Below the pieces are notes generated by a model that saw only the letters and a program-made list of their open reading frames with translations, searched no databases and was not told the origin of the DNA. 64,000 bases of DNA from Gp1-AA133 sp963850425 (lineage in GTDB: Bacteria; Acidobacteriota; Terriglobia; Terriglobales; Acidobacteriaceae). A program made the translations under genes and the position numbers. The first letter of the stretch is position 1; each line of letters opens with the position of its first letter. The stretch spans positions 744,001 to 808,000 of the forward strand of contig CAWKLF010000001.1 of assembly GCA_963850425.1 (NCBI GenBank). Reading direction: 5' to 3'. Shown piece after piece: positions 51,545 through 59,987 of the stretch.

Positions 51545-52288
51545 ATGTTCGAAGATAGCCTTATCGAGTCCGGCGGACGGCTGAAAACGAAACGGGGAGC
51601 AACGACGACCATCTCGTTCGTTTTCCAGGCATTGCTGGTAGGTGTCCTGGTTCTGCTGCCCCTGATCTTCACTGAAGCGCTGCCCAAGCAGCAGCTGATG
51701 ACTTTCCTGGTGGCCCCACCGCCACCCCCGCCACCTCCACCGCCTCCGGCTGCAGCCCCGGTTAAAGTGGTCAAGCAGATCCAAAGCGATCTGGTCAACG
51801 GCCAGTTGCGCACCCCCACCAAGATTCCCCAGAAAGTCCAGATGATTAAGGAAGAGGAAGCGCCTCCGCCGGAAATGGCGACGGGCGGAGTGGTGGGCGG
51901 CGTTCCGGGCGGCGTCCCGGGTGGACAGATGGGCGGCGTGATCGGCGGAATTATCAGCTCCACGCCGGTTGCAGTGCCCAAGGTTGCGACTCCGCAGCGC
52001 GTACGTGTTTCGCTGGGCGTATCGCAGGGACTTCTGATTAAGAAAGTGCAGCCCAACTATCCTCCGCTGGCGCGCCAGGCTCGCATTCAGGGCACGGTGC
52101 TGTTGCAGGCGGAAATCAGCAAGGATGGGGCGATTGAGAATCTGCGTCTGATCAGCGGACATCCGATGCTGGCGCCAGCCGCGATTGAAGCCGTGAAGCA
52201 GTGGCGTTACAAGCCCTACATGCTGAATGGCGAGCCGGTGGCCGTGGAAACGCAGGTTCAGGTGAACTTCACTCTGTCGGGCGGGTAA
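51545..52288 (+). CDS. tonB: TonB-family energy transducer
   Basis: The 247-residue protein has an N-terminal membrane helix (residues about 22-43), a Pro tract (residues about 58-68) and a Gly-rich stretch with GGVPGGVPGG repeats. The C-terminal TonB domain begins about residue 160 (LIKKVQPNYPPLARQARIQG, then WRYKPYMLNGEPVAVETQVQ). It couples the ExbB/ExbD proton motor to outer-membrane transporters. CGGAGA precedes the ATG. It starts the tonB-exbB-exbD-exbD-TPR cluster. The 261 bases upstream hold no recognisable promoter. Confidence 0.92.
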   Translation: MFEDSLIESGGRLKTKRGATTTISFVFQALLVGVLVLLPLIFTEALPKQQLMTFLVAPPPPPPPPPPPAAAPVKVVKQIQSDLVNGQLRTPTKIPQKVQMIKEEEAPPPEMATGGVVGGVPGGVPGGQMGGVIGGIISSTPVAVPKVATPQRVRVSLGVSQGLLIKKVQPNYPPLARQARIQGTVLLQAEISKDGAIENLRLISGHPMLAPAAIEAVKQWRYKPYMLNGEPVAVETQVQVNFTLSGG

Positions 52289-52310
52289 ACTCCGGCGGAG
52301 TTTCGGTTTT
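52287..52310 (+). terminator. weak terminator/attenuator between tonB and exbB
   Basis: AAACTCC/GGC/GGAGTTT overlaps the tonB stop codon and is followed by CGGTTTTT. The gap to exbB (279 bases) has no ORF and no strong promoter, so partial read-through is plausible and would make exbB and tonB levels differ. Confidence 0.4.
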
Positions 52311-52567
52311 TGCAGCGGTCGTAGTTGCAGGCGGTGCCCTCCCCGATTCCCACCTTTCCGTGGCCGGGCAAGGGCGTCTCGAAAACGCCGGACGCGGCCG
52401 CGTCTCATGTGCCAGAGTACCGGGCAACCCAGAAACGTTCCGCAGACCACGACGCGGAACCGGGAGAAGAGGGGCTCTCGGCACCACTTCCGCGCAAGCG
52501 CTGATTGTAAAGACACAGAGTAGCGAACGAAGCTGTTCTGACGAGTTCCTGAGGAGGAAAGCAACTC

Positions 52568-53323
52568 ATGTTCGTAGCCAATCTAGCAAGCACTGTGCAT
52601 CACGTACCCGCGCTGGCTGCCTGGGTGGTCCAGGAAGGAGCGGTGGGTTGGGACCTGGTTTCGCTGCTCAAATCAATGGGCGTTTTGGCGAAAATCGTGG
52701 TCATCATTCTGTTCATCATGTCCGGTTGGTCGATCGGCGTGATGATTGACCGTTGGATGGCGTTCAGCGCGGCCCGCAAACAGTCACGCGCCTTCGCCCC
52801 CGCGGTAGCCGGCGCACTGCGCGATGGCAAAATTGACGAAGCCATCAAGGTTGCAGAGCGCAACAAGAAGAGCCACCTGGCGAAGGTCGTCACGGCTGGC
52901 TTGATGGAATTCAAGGCCCACCAGGACAGCCCGGGCGAAATCCCTGGCGAAACCATCGAAGCTTCCAAGCGCGCCCTGGAGCGCACCGAAGCCATCGTTC
53001 ACGCGGAACTGAAGCGCGGACTCGGCGGGCTCGCGACAATCGGATCGACCGCTCCCTTCGTGGGACTGTTCGGCACGGTGGTCGGTATTCTGAACGCGTT
53101 TAAAGGCATTTCGCAGGAGAAGGCCACCGGGTTGGCGGCCGTCGCCGGCGGTATCGCTGAAGCGCTGGTCACCACCGCGATGGGATTGCTGGTCGCGATC
53201 CCGGCCGTGATGATGTTCAACTACCTGACCGGCCGCGTAGAAGCGTTCGACGTGGAGATGGACAACTCGTCGAGCGAACTGGTCGATTACTTCCTGAAGC
53301 GGCGGAGCCTGCGCCGTTCCTAG
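52568..53323 (+). CDS. exbB: MotA/TolQ/ExbB-family proton channel subunit
   Basis: This 251-residue protein has three membrane segments: VVIILFIMSGWSIGVMIDRW near residue 45, and two in the C-terminal half around GGLATIGSTAPFVGLFGTVV and TTAMGLLVAIPAVMMFNYL. The GLFGTVVGI and AIPA motifs line the proton path in this family. It would form the motor with the two ExbD-like proteins encoded downstream and energise TonB. AGGAGG precedes the ATG at 52568. Confidence 0.93.
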   Translation: MFVANLASTVHHVPALAAWVVQEGAVGWDLVSLLKSMGVLAKIVVIILFIMSGWSIGVMIDRWMAFSAARKQSRAFAPAVAGALRDGKIDEAIKVAERNKKSHLAKVVTAGLMEFKAHQDSPGEIPGETIEASKRALERTEAIVHAELKRGLGGLATIGSTAPFVGLFGTVVGILNAFKGISQEKATGLAAVAGGIAEALVTTAMGLLVAIPAVMMFNYLTGRVEAFDVEMDNSSSELVDYFLKRRSLRRS

Positions 53324-53465
53324 TTTGATCTGGCTGTGGCTGCGGTTATGAGTTGCAAGGTCCGGTGCTGGAGCGCGAGTTCCCGCACCGGGCACTCAGG
53401 CAACCGGCCGTGGAAGGCTGCCGATTCGCGGAACACGCAGCAAGCGCAAGGGATAAGGTGAGCCT

Positions 53466-53957
53466 ATGGCACTGGCACAACGAAACGAAGGAGCCAAGGT
53501 CAATTCCGACATCAACGTGACCCCTATGGTCGACGTGATGCTGGTATTGCTGATCATTTTCATGGTGGTAACGCCCATGTTGCAGAAGGGCGTTAGCGTG
53601 GACTTGGCGAAAGTAAACAATCCCGAGCAGATGCCGGACGCCGACAAAGAAGACGCGTTGGTGGTGGCGGTGATGCGCACGGGCGATGTGTTCTTTGGAA
53701 ACGACAAGATTCCTCCGGATCAGTTGACGGGCAAAGTGAAAGACCGGCTCGCCAACAAGTCCGACAAGCGCGTCTATATCCGCGCCGATGCGCGGGCGAA
53801 GTTCGGACGGGTGGTGGAAGTCGTGGACAACATCCGAGCGGCGGGCGTAGATCAATTGGGCCTGCTGACCGACCAGCGGAAGGACAAAGGCGGAACCGCA
53901 GCGCCGGTAACGACACCTCCAGCCGGTGGTCAGACGCCTCCGGCCGGTGGTCAATAG
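53466..53957 (+). CDS. exbD: ExbD/TolR-family biopolymer transport protein, copy 1
   Basis: The 163-residue protein has a short cytoplasmic start and a membrane helix carrying the proton-accepting Asp (DINVTPMVDVMLVLLIIFMV; Asp in MVDVML). The periplasmic domain contains RVYIRADARAKFGRVVEVVD. The C-terminus has a duplicated PPAGGQTPPAGGQ tail. It is followed after 12 bases by a second exbD, so the two are translated together. Confidence 0.92.
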   Translation: MALAQRNEGAKVNSDINVTPMVDVMLVLLIIFMVVTPMLQKGVSVDLAKVNNPEQMPDADKEDALVVAVMRTGDVFFGNDKIPPDQLTGKVKDRLANKSDKRVYIRADARAKFGRVVEVVDNIRAAGVDQLGLLTDQRKDKGGTAAPVTTPPAGGQTPPAGGQ

Positions 53958-53969
53958 AGGAGAAATTTT

Positions 53970-54410
53970 ATGTCTATGGCAGTTGGCACGAGCGGGGGCC
54001 AAAGCGCAAATATCAACGTAACACCGCTCATTGACGTATTGCTGGTGCTGCTGATCATCTTCATGGTGATCACTCCCTTGACGCCTAAGGGGCTGGACGC
54101 ACTGGTTCCCCAGCCACCGCCGCCCAACCAGAAACAGACGACGGCGCCGGACCGCACGATCGTGGTGCAATTGATCGATCGTGGCGCCAGTTCGACTCCC
54201 GGATTGAAGATCAATCAGGAGGACGCCAGCTGGGATGACCTGCAGAACCGTCTGACCGACATTTTCAAGACGCGTGCCGAAAAGGTCATGTTCGTAAAGG
54301 GCGATGACAACGTGCCGTTCTTCGATGTGGCCAACGTGATCGACATCGCGCATGCCGCGGGTGTAGATAAAGTTGGCTTGATCACAGCCAAGATCGAAGC
54401 CGGGCAGTAG
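53970..54410 (+). CDS. exbD: ExbD/TolR-family biopolymer transport protein, copy 2
   Basis: This 146-residue paralogue of the gene directly upstream has INVTPLIDVLLVLLIIFMVI as its membrane helix with the key Asp, and KVMFVKGDDNVPFFDVANVI in the periplasmic domain. It lacks the Pro/Gly tail of copy 1. Two different ExbD proteins beside one ExbB suggest a mixed ExbD pair in the motor; this is inference. The membrane helix and the C-terminal half are intact. Confidence 0.92.
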   Translation: MSMAVGTSGGQSANINVTPLIDVLLVLLIIFMVITPLTPKGLDALVPQPPPPNQKQTTAPDRTIVVQLIDRGASSTPGLKINQEDASWDDLQNRLTDIFKTRAEKVMFVKGDDNVPFFDVANVIDIAHAAGVDKVGLITAKIEAGQ

Positions 54411-54489
54411 AATCAGCAGGCACGCACGGTTGCTGCACGGCACGGAGAAATCCGTCCGTGCGCTCCGCGCCCAGTGCGAATGCAAGGAC

Positions 54490-54511
54490 GCCCAGGCAGT
54501 CACGCCTGGGC
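54490..54511 (+). other. perfect hairpin in the leader of the TPR lipoprotein gene
   Basis: GCCCAGGC, loop AGTCAC, GCCTGGGC. It lies about 80 bases before the start codon at 54592 and has no T run, so it is not a terminator. It may stabilise or process the operon RNA. Confidence 0.4.
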
Positions 54512-54591
54512 ATCGGTTCGTTCAGAATTTGCGCAATCCTATTCGCGGTGGTAAGGTCCCAGGATTCCTGGCAAGGGAGACTTTTAACGCA

Positions 54592-55404
54592 ATGAAAACT
54601 AGCGTACGAGTATTAGCACTGCTCGCTGCGGGGCTGATGCTGTTCTCCATCACGGGCTGCACCAAGTTGCGAGCCCGCGACCAGCTCAATAAGGGCGTTC
54701 TGGCGTACAAGAATGCCAAGTATGAAGAGGCGATCAACCATTTCCAGCAGGCGGTGGAACTCGATCCAACCCTTTTGAACGCGCGTCTCTACCTTGCAAC
54801 GGCGTTCGCTCAGCAGTACATTCCGGGCGTGGATACTCCCGACAATACCAAGTTCGCCGAGCAGGCCATCGACCAGTACAAAGAAGTGCTGCAACGCGAT
54901 CCGAAGAACGTGAACAGCGTTAAAGGCATCGCGTACTTATTTCTCCAGATGAAGAAGTTCAACGATGCCAAGGATTATTACCGGAAGGCCACCGATCTCG
55001 ACCCCAACGATCCCGAACCGTACTATTCCGTGGCCGTGATCGACTGGACGCAAACCTACCAGCCGCGCATGGAAGAGCGGGCGAAGCTAGGGCTGAAGCC
55101 GGAAGAGCCGCTGAAGGACAAAAAAGTTTGCGCGGCCTTGAAACAAAAGAACATGCCAAACATTCAGGAAGGCGTTGACAATCTGAACAAGGCGCTGCAA
55201 CTGCGGCCGGATTACGATGACGCAATGGCCTACATGAACCTGATGTACCGCGAACGAGCGGATGTTCAGTGCGAAGATCCAAGCGCGCGAGCAGCTGATC
55301 TGAAAACCGCCGACGAGTGGGTCGATAAGACTCTTGCCGTCAAGAAGGCAAAGGCGGAAAAACAGCCGGGTACGGGCGGCATCACGATGGATCAGAGTAA
55401 GTAG
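54592..55404 (+). CDS. TPR-repeat lipoprotein
   Basis: This protein of about 270 residues starts at the ATG at 54592 (MKTSVRVLALLAAGLMLFS) and has the lipobox ITGC, with the lipidated Cys at about residue 22. TPR repeats follow from YKNAKYEEAINHFQQAVELD through to LNKALQLRPDYDDAMAYMN. The C-terminus is Lys/Ala-rich. It is the last gene of the TonB cluster and may act as a scaffold at the inner face of the outer membrane. The frame extends upstream to 54430 but without coding character. A strong terminator follows. Confidence 0.88.
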   Translation: MKTSVRVLALLAAGLMLFSITGCTKLRARDQLNKGVLAYKNAKYEEAINHFQQAVELDPTLLNARLYLATAFAQQYIPGVDTPDNTKFAEQAIDQYKEVLQRDPKNVNSVKGIAYLFLQMKKFNDAKDYYRKATDLDPNDPEPYYSVAVIDWTQTYQPRMEERAKLGLKPEEPLKDKKVCAALKQKNMPNIQEGVDNLNKALQLRPDYDDAMAYMNLMYRERADVQCEDPSARAADLKTADEWVDKTLAVKKAKAEKQPGTGGITMDQSK

Positions 55405-55427
55405 AGAGCCTTTTCGTTCGAGATCCA

Positions 55428-55457
55428 CCCCTTCCTCTGGGAAGGGGTTTTGTTTTT
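55428..55457 (+). terminator. intrinsic terminator of the tonB-exbBDD-TPR cluster
   Basis: CCCCTTCC (55428-55435) pairs with GGAAGGGG (55440-55447), followed by TTTTGTTTTT. It lies 24 bases after the stop of the TPR gene. Confidence 0.9.
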
Positions 55458-55517
55458 GGTCGTTGGTCGTTGGTCGCTGGTCGTCAGCATCGCAGCGCCT
55501 CTGTGCCCCTCTGTGGT
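55457..55517. repeat. GGTCGTTGGTCGTTGG repeat followed by inverted ACCACAGAGG repeat
   Basis: GGTCGTTGGTCGTTGGTCGC at 55458-55477 is followed by GTCGTCAGC-like sequence and CTCTGTGCCCCTCTGTGGT. Both belong to dispersed families seen at 9157-9175, 38569-38610, 47030-47085 and 7977-8098. Confidence 0.5.
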
Positions 55518-55594
55518 AAAGCCTTCGCGAGGCTCCTCCGACAGGTTGCCTCGTGGCCGTCCAGTAGAATGGTGCTGCAGCAGCTTTTCCTTCC

Positions 55595-57115
55595 ATGTTT
55601 AAAAAGATTCTCGTTGCTAACCGCGGGGAGATAGCGGTACGCGTAATTCGCGCGTGCCGCGAAATGGGTATTCAGTCCGTGGCGGTGTACTCGGATGTGG
55701 ATCGGGCAGCACTGCACGTGCGCAAGGCCGACGAGGCTTATCACTTGGGACCCGCGGCCGCAGCCGAATCCTATCTCAACATTGAGAAGATTCTCGCGGC
55801 AGCCCAGCGCAGTGGAGTGGACGCAATCCACCCGGGATATGGTTTCCTTTCCGAGAATTCGCGCTTTGCCCATGCCTGCGCGAAAGCTGGAATCAAGTTC
55901 ATCGGGCCGACGGCTGCCGCGATGGAAATGATGGGGTCCAAGACCCGCGCGCGCCAGCACATGGATAAAGCGGGTATCCCGTTCGTTCCCGGCACCTCGC
56001 GGGGTGTGGAGTCGCCGGATGAAGCAGCGGCAGTCGCGGACAAGATCGGATATCCCGTGATGCTGAAAGCTGCCGCGGGCGGAGGCGGGAAGGGCATGCG
56101 CCTGGTTCAGGGCGCCGGAGAATTGCGGCCGGCTTTGGAAAGCGCTCAAAGTGAAGCGCAGCGCGCCTTCGGCGACAACGAAGTCTATATCGAAAAGGCC
56201 ATCCTCGATCCGCGGCACATCGAGATGCAGGTGCTCGCCGATGAGCACGGAAACATCGTATATCTGGGCGAGCGGGAATGCTCCATCCAGCGGCGCCATC
56301 AAAAGGTTCTCGAAGAGGCGCCTTCACCTGTGGTTGATTCCGCCATGCGTAAGCGCATGGGAGAAGTCGCCGTGCGAGTTGCACAGGCGGCGGACTACAC
56401 CAATGCCGGGACCATCGAGTTCCTGGTGGACGAGCAGAAGAACTTTTACTTTCTCGAAATGAATACTCGTCTCCAGGTGGAGCATCCGGTAACCGAGTTG
56501 ACCACCGGACTGGACCTCGTGCACCTGCAAATCCGCATTGCAGCCGGAGAGAGACTTCCCTTCAAGCAGGAAGACGTGCATTTGCGAGGCCATGCGATCG
56601 AGTGCAGGATTTACGCGGAAGATCCCGACAACAACTTCTTCCCCAGCCCCGGGAAAATCACCTTGCTGCTGGCGCCATCCGGGCCCGGGATCCGCCGGGA
56701 CAGCGGAATGTATGAGGGGTGGACGGTGCCCATCGATTACGATCCCCTTCTCGCCAAGCTGATCGGATACGGAACGGACCGGGAGCAGGCGAGGGCGCGT
56801 CTGGTGCGCGCTTTGAACGAATACTTCGTAGGAGGCATCAAGACGAATATTTCCTTGTTCCGGCGCATTCTCAGCGATTCCGAATTCATTGCCGGGCGCC
56901 TGAATACGGGCTATTTGGATCGGTTGCTGGCGCAACCAGATGAAACCGCGCCTGCCGATGCGAGAGCGGCAGCCGTGGCGGCGATTGCCGCCGGAGTGTT
57001 CGCTGTGCTCGACCCGGCCTCGCCTGAGCAGAGCGACGAGGCTTCCGCGAACGGAGCGGCCGGCACGTTGACTTCGAACTGGAAACGCACGGCGAGACAA
57101 GAAGGTATCAGCTAA
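55595..57115 (+). CDS. accC: biotin carboxylase (acyl-CoA carboxylase subunit)
   Basis: The 506-residue ATP-grasp enzyme carboxylates biotin on the carrier protein. MFKKILVANRGEIAVRVIRA opens the protein. The ATP-binding glycine loop KAAAGGGGKGMR, the catalytic EMNTRLQVEHPVTE and the bicarbonate/biotin site RQVEHP-type Arg are present. It is longer than E. coli AccC (449) by a C-terminal extension rich in Ala (AAAVAAIAAGVFAVLD), which brings it closer to the alpha subunits of propionyl-CoA-type carboxylases. The biotin carrier gene follows after 13 bases. No carboxyltransferase gene is adjacent, so the acyl-CoA substrate is open. A TAGAAT lies about 25 bases before the ATG. Confidence 0.93.
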   Translation: MFKKILVANRGEIAVRVIRACREMGIQSVAVYSDVDRAALHVRKADEAYHLGPAAAAESYLNIEKILAAAQRSGVDAIHPGYGFLSENSRFAHACAKAGIKFIGPTAAAMEMMGSKTRARQHMDKAGIPFVPGTSRGVESPDEAAAVADKIGYPVMLKAAAGGGGKGMRLVQGAGELRPALESAQSEAQRAFGDNEVYIEKAILDPRHIEMQVLADEHGNIVYLGERECSIQRRHQKVLEEAPSPVVDSAMRKRMGEVAVRVAQAADYTNAGTIEFLVDEQKNFYFLEMNTRLQVEHPVTELTTGLDLVHLQIRIAAGERLPFKQEDVHLRGHAIECRIYAEDPDNNFFPSPGKITLLLAPSGPGIRRDSGMYEGWTVPIDYDPLLAKLIGYGTDREQARARLVRALNEYFVGGIKTNISLFRRILSDSEFIAGRLNTGYLDRLLAQPDETAPADARAAAVAAIAAGVFAVLDPASPEQSDEASANGAAGTLTSNWKRTARQEGIS

Positions 57116-57128
57116 ACCACCTCCCAGC

Positions 57129-57623
57129 ATGATCTACGACATCAATGTCGAAGGCACCAATTACCGGCTCGAACTGAATCGGGTAGACGGGCGTTGGGAA
57201 AGCCGTTTGGATGGGCGCGAGGTGGAGATCGACGCAGTCCTTACGCGGCGCGACGTGCTGTCGATCATCATTGGCGGCAAAGCGTATGAGATCAAGCGAG
57301 AGCGCACGGCGACCGACATGCACCTGTGGGTGGGTAGCCGGCGCTATGCCGTCCAACTGCGCGATCCGCGTTCCCTGCGCAGTCGCGCGACCGCGGACGA
57401 CGGGAAAGGTCCGCGCAAGCTGCTCGCGCCCATGCCGGGGAAAGTCGTGCGGGTTCTGGTCAAGGAAGAAGGAGCAGTGGAAGCCGGGCAGGGCGTGGTG
57501 GTCGTGGAGGCGATGAAGATGCAGAACGAAATCAAGTCGCCGAAGAAGGGTGTAGTGCGGAGGATGTTGGCGGCTGAGGGCGCGAATGTGAACGCGGGGG
57601 ATGTGCTGGCGGTGGTGGAGTGA
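57129..57623 (+). CDS. accB: biotin carboxyl carrier protein (acyl-CoA carboxylase type)
   Basis: The 164-residue protein ends in a biotinyl domain with VVEAMKMQNEIKSPKKG, Lys130 being the biotinylation site. The first 85 residues form a beta-rich domain (VEGTNYRLELNRVDGRWESR) like the linker domain of propionyl-CoA/methylcrotonyl-CoA carboxylase alpha subunits. The gene is 13 bases after the biotin carboxylase gene and surely in the same operon. With accC it equals one split alpha subunit. It is not the classical fatty-acid AccB, whose N-terminus differs. Confidence 0.9.
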   Translation: MIYDINVEGTNYRLELNRVDGRWESRLDGREVEIDAVLTRRDVLSIIIGGKAYEIKRERTATDMHLWVGSRRYAVQLRDPRSLRSRATADDGKGPRKLLAPMPGKVVRVLVKEEGAVEAGQGVVVVEAMKMQNEIKSPKKGVVRRMLAAEGANVNAGDVLAVVE

Positions 57624-57835
57624 GAAGCAGGTGTTAGGTCTTGGGACTCGGGTCAGAGCCGTCATCGGTGTTTCGCATTGAAATCTCAATCTGAAATCTA
57701 AAAATCCGAGATCGCTCCAGTGCGGTTGCAGATTTCGGAATTTTAGACTGTAGATATTAGATTCAGATTGAAGAACCGAACGGCGCAACGGTTCATCCCC
57801 ACCTTCTGGTCATTCTTGCTACCGCACTGGGCCAG

Positions 57836-58927
57836 CTATTTTGGCGGGCTTGTGTTTTTCAGGATGTCATCCGCGAAATAGTTATTAACCTTGGCCGAAT
57901 CGCGCAAAACCTCATAGTAGGCGGCTTTCAGGAGTTGCTCGCGGCGGTCGCGTAACTGCGAACGGATGGCTTGCTGCACGCGGGGGTCGGCGAGTTCGCG
58001 TTGCCCGGCGGGCTCGCGTGCCAGAAGTCTCACAATGCGGAAGCCGACGATTCGTTTGCTTGCCGGATCCTGCACGGTGATGATGGGGCCGTACTGCCCG
58101 GCCTTCAACTTCAACACGATTTCGCGGGTGGAGGGATCCGTGCGTTGCAGCGATGATTCGGGAGTGAACCCCAAGTCGCCGCCATTGCCGGAGGTCTCGC
58201 TGTCTTCCGAATAGTTCATCGCGAGAGTTGCAAAGTCCTCGCCGCTATCGAGCCGGTTGGCCAACATCTGAATCTTCTTGCGGGCGTCGGCTTCGTTCTG
58301 AGCCTTGTCGTTCTTTAGATTGTGAACCTGCGGGTTGGGCATGGGCGAGACGTAGATCTGCGCCAGATGATACTGCGCCTCGATCAGGTTGAACTCGCCT
58401 TTGTGCGCATTGTAGTAGTCGCTCACGTCCTGGTCGGTAACGTTGATCTTGGACGTGACTTCCTTGTTCAGAACTTTTTCGACGGTAAGCGAACGGCGCA
58501 GGTCGCGACGGAAGTCGTCCAGTGTGATCTTCTTGTCTTTGAGTTTCTGGTCGAACTGTTCCTGCGTGTAAGGCGATTTGATCTCATTCATCTTACGGTC
58601 GACTTCTTCATCGGTCGCCAGCAGGCCCAGTTTTTCCGCGCGGTGCATCAGGATCTCGTCGTCGATGAGTTCGCGCAGAATGCTGAGGCGCAGGCTGGTG
58701 GCCTGTTCGCCAATGGGAGCCTGCGGCTGATCGGAGGCGGAGGTCTGGTTCAGGTAGTACTTCTCAACATCAGAGCGCAGGATCTTGCGTCCATCCACCG
58801 AAGCCATTACGTCAGCACCGCCTTGCTTGGACTGGCAGGCGATGAAAAAGATCAGAGAGCAAGCGGCGCCCAACGTCAGCACGCAGCGAAGCAGCGTCGA
58901 ATTGAGTTTCAAGCGAAGATCCCCCAT
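57836..58927 (-). CDS. SurA/PpiC-type parvulin lipoprotein chaperone
   Basis: The 363-residue protein has a lipobox-like IFFIACQS (Cys at about residue 31) and is probably anchored to a membrane. The N-terminal part (DGRKILRSDVEKYYLNQTSA, LRELIDDEILMHRAEKLGLL) resembles the SurA chaperone core. The parvulin domain at about residues 180-310 has FATLAMNYSEDSETSGNGGD and GFRIVRLLAREP. It would help fold periplasmic or outer-membrane proteins. The gene lies 32 bases after a DsbA-like gene on the same strand, so the two are co-transcribed, forming a small envelope-folding unit with lptD just beyond larE. Confidence 0.87.
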   Translation of the reverse strand: MGDLRLKLNSTLLRCVLTLGAACSLIFFIACQSKQGGADVMASVDGRKILRSDVEKYYLNQTSASDQPQAPIGEQATSLRLSILRELIDDEILMHRAEKLGLLATDEEVDRKMNEIKSPYTQEQFDQKLKDKKITLDDFRRDLRRSLTVEKVLNKEVTSKINVTDQDVSDYYNAHKGEFNLIEAQYHLAQIYVSPMPNPQVHNLKNDKAQNEADARKKIQMLANRLDSGEDFATLAMNYSEDSETSGNGGDLGFTPESSLQRTDPSTREIVLKLKAGQYGPIITVQDPASKRIVGFRIVRLLAREPAGQRELADPRVQQAIRSQLRDRREQLLKAAYYEVLRDSAKVNNYFADDILKNTSPPK

Positions 58928-58959
58928 GGGTACGGATCAGCGGTTCGAAAAAACAGGTG

Positions 58960-59913
58960 TCATTTCGTGGCCGGGCCCGATCCCGTCGCCTGCGCGTTTT
59001 CAGGATGCGCCGGAGGCTGAACTCCGGCCTGCAGCAGTGCGCGGTCGAGTATGGCACGGATTTCGGCGATCGGCAGCGCGCCGTCCATCTCTTCGCCGTT
59101 CACAAAAAGGGTAGGCGTTGCAGTGACGCCGACCGTATCCCCCTCTTTGATGGAAGCCTTGATCGCGGTCTCGTCCTGACTCTTCAGGCAAGCCGCGAGC
59201 TTGACCGAGTCGACTCCGTGCTGCTGTCCCTGGAGCACCGCGGAGCGATCGAGAAAAGCGCTCTGCGCGTCATGCCCCTGCTGCCCACTCACGGCCTGCT
59301 GGTTGGCGTGCAGGTAGTCGACGAAATCCCAATAGGCATCGTTGTTCTGCGCGGCCAGACAATTGGCGTTTATCGCGGCATGGATCGCCCAAGGATGAAT
59401 TTCCGCCAACGGGTAATCCTTATAAATGAACAGCACCTTGTCGCCGTACTCCTTATAAATCTGCGGAAACAGTGTCTGGTGCATGCGCGAGCAGAAGGGG
59501 CACTGGAAATCGTCGTAGTTGACGACGATCACTTTCGCGGCTTTACTCCCGCGGGTCGGACGGCCTGACACGTCTATTTTCTTCATCAGCTCGGCATTTG
59601 GATCCTTGGTTAGATCCAGTTTCGTCAGTTTGACGAGCGTCTTACCATCTTTCGCGAGAAGGAAGTCGTAATCGTCCTTTCGAGTGCCCTTGCTGAAGGT
59701 CAGTTTCACGGCGTCATAGTTCGTGAAGTCGCTGGGGTGAACCTGACCGATAGTGATTTGCACGTCAGGGGGCAGCTTGTAATAGGCGCGTACCTGGCGC
59801 TCGATGGCCTTCGCGGTGTCTGGTGAGGTCGATTGGGCTCTGCAGCCGAGGCAAATAAGGAGTAAGACAAAAAATGATCGTTGGACCAGCGTCACTAGAA
59901 ACCGCCTTAGCAT
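58960..59913 (-). CDS. DsbA/DsbC-like thioredoxin-fold protein
   Basis: This 317-residue exported protein has an N-terminal signal (TLVQRSFFVLLLICLG, with a possible lipobox Cys). The thioredoxin domain starts near residue 125 and has the active-site motif DFQCPFCSRMH (Cys138, Cys141), then FIYKDYPLAEIHPWAI and the cis-Pro loop GVTATPTLFVNGEEMDGALP. This CPFC type belongs to the DSBA-like thioredoxin group (BdbD-like). It is likely an oxidoreductase for periplasmic disulfides. The first 100 residues form a beta-rich extra domain of unknown role. It is probably co-transcribed with the SurA-like gene downstream. Confidence 0.85.
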   Translation of the reverse strand: MLRRFLVTLVQRSFFVLLLICLGCRAQSTSPDTAKAIERQVRAYYKLPPDVQITIGQVHPSDFTNYDAVKLTFSKGTRKDDYDFLLAKDGKTLVKLTKLDLTKDPNAELMKKIDVSGRPTRGSKAAKVIVVNYDDFQCPFCSRMHQTLFPQIYKEYGDKVLFIYKDYPLAEIHPWAIHAAINANCLAAQNNDAYWDFVDYLHANQQAVSGQQGHDAQSAFLDRSAVLQGQQHGVDSVKLAACLKSQDETAIKASIKEGDTVGVTATPTLFVNGEEMDGALPIAEIRAILDRALLQAGVQPPAHPENAQATGSGPATK

Positions 59914-59987
59914 CAGGGCTAAAAGTCGATTATCTCACAGGGGTTAGACGGGGGACGAGGCGGCGGGGCAGCCATAACGAGAAGAAA

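Noticed and set aside
53346..54503. 385-codon minus-strand gene
   Set aside because: It is antisense to the two exbD genes.
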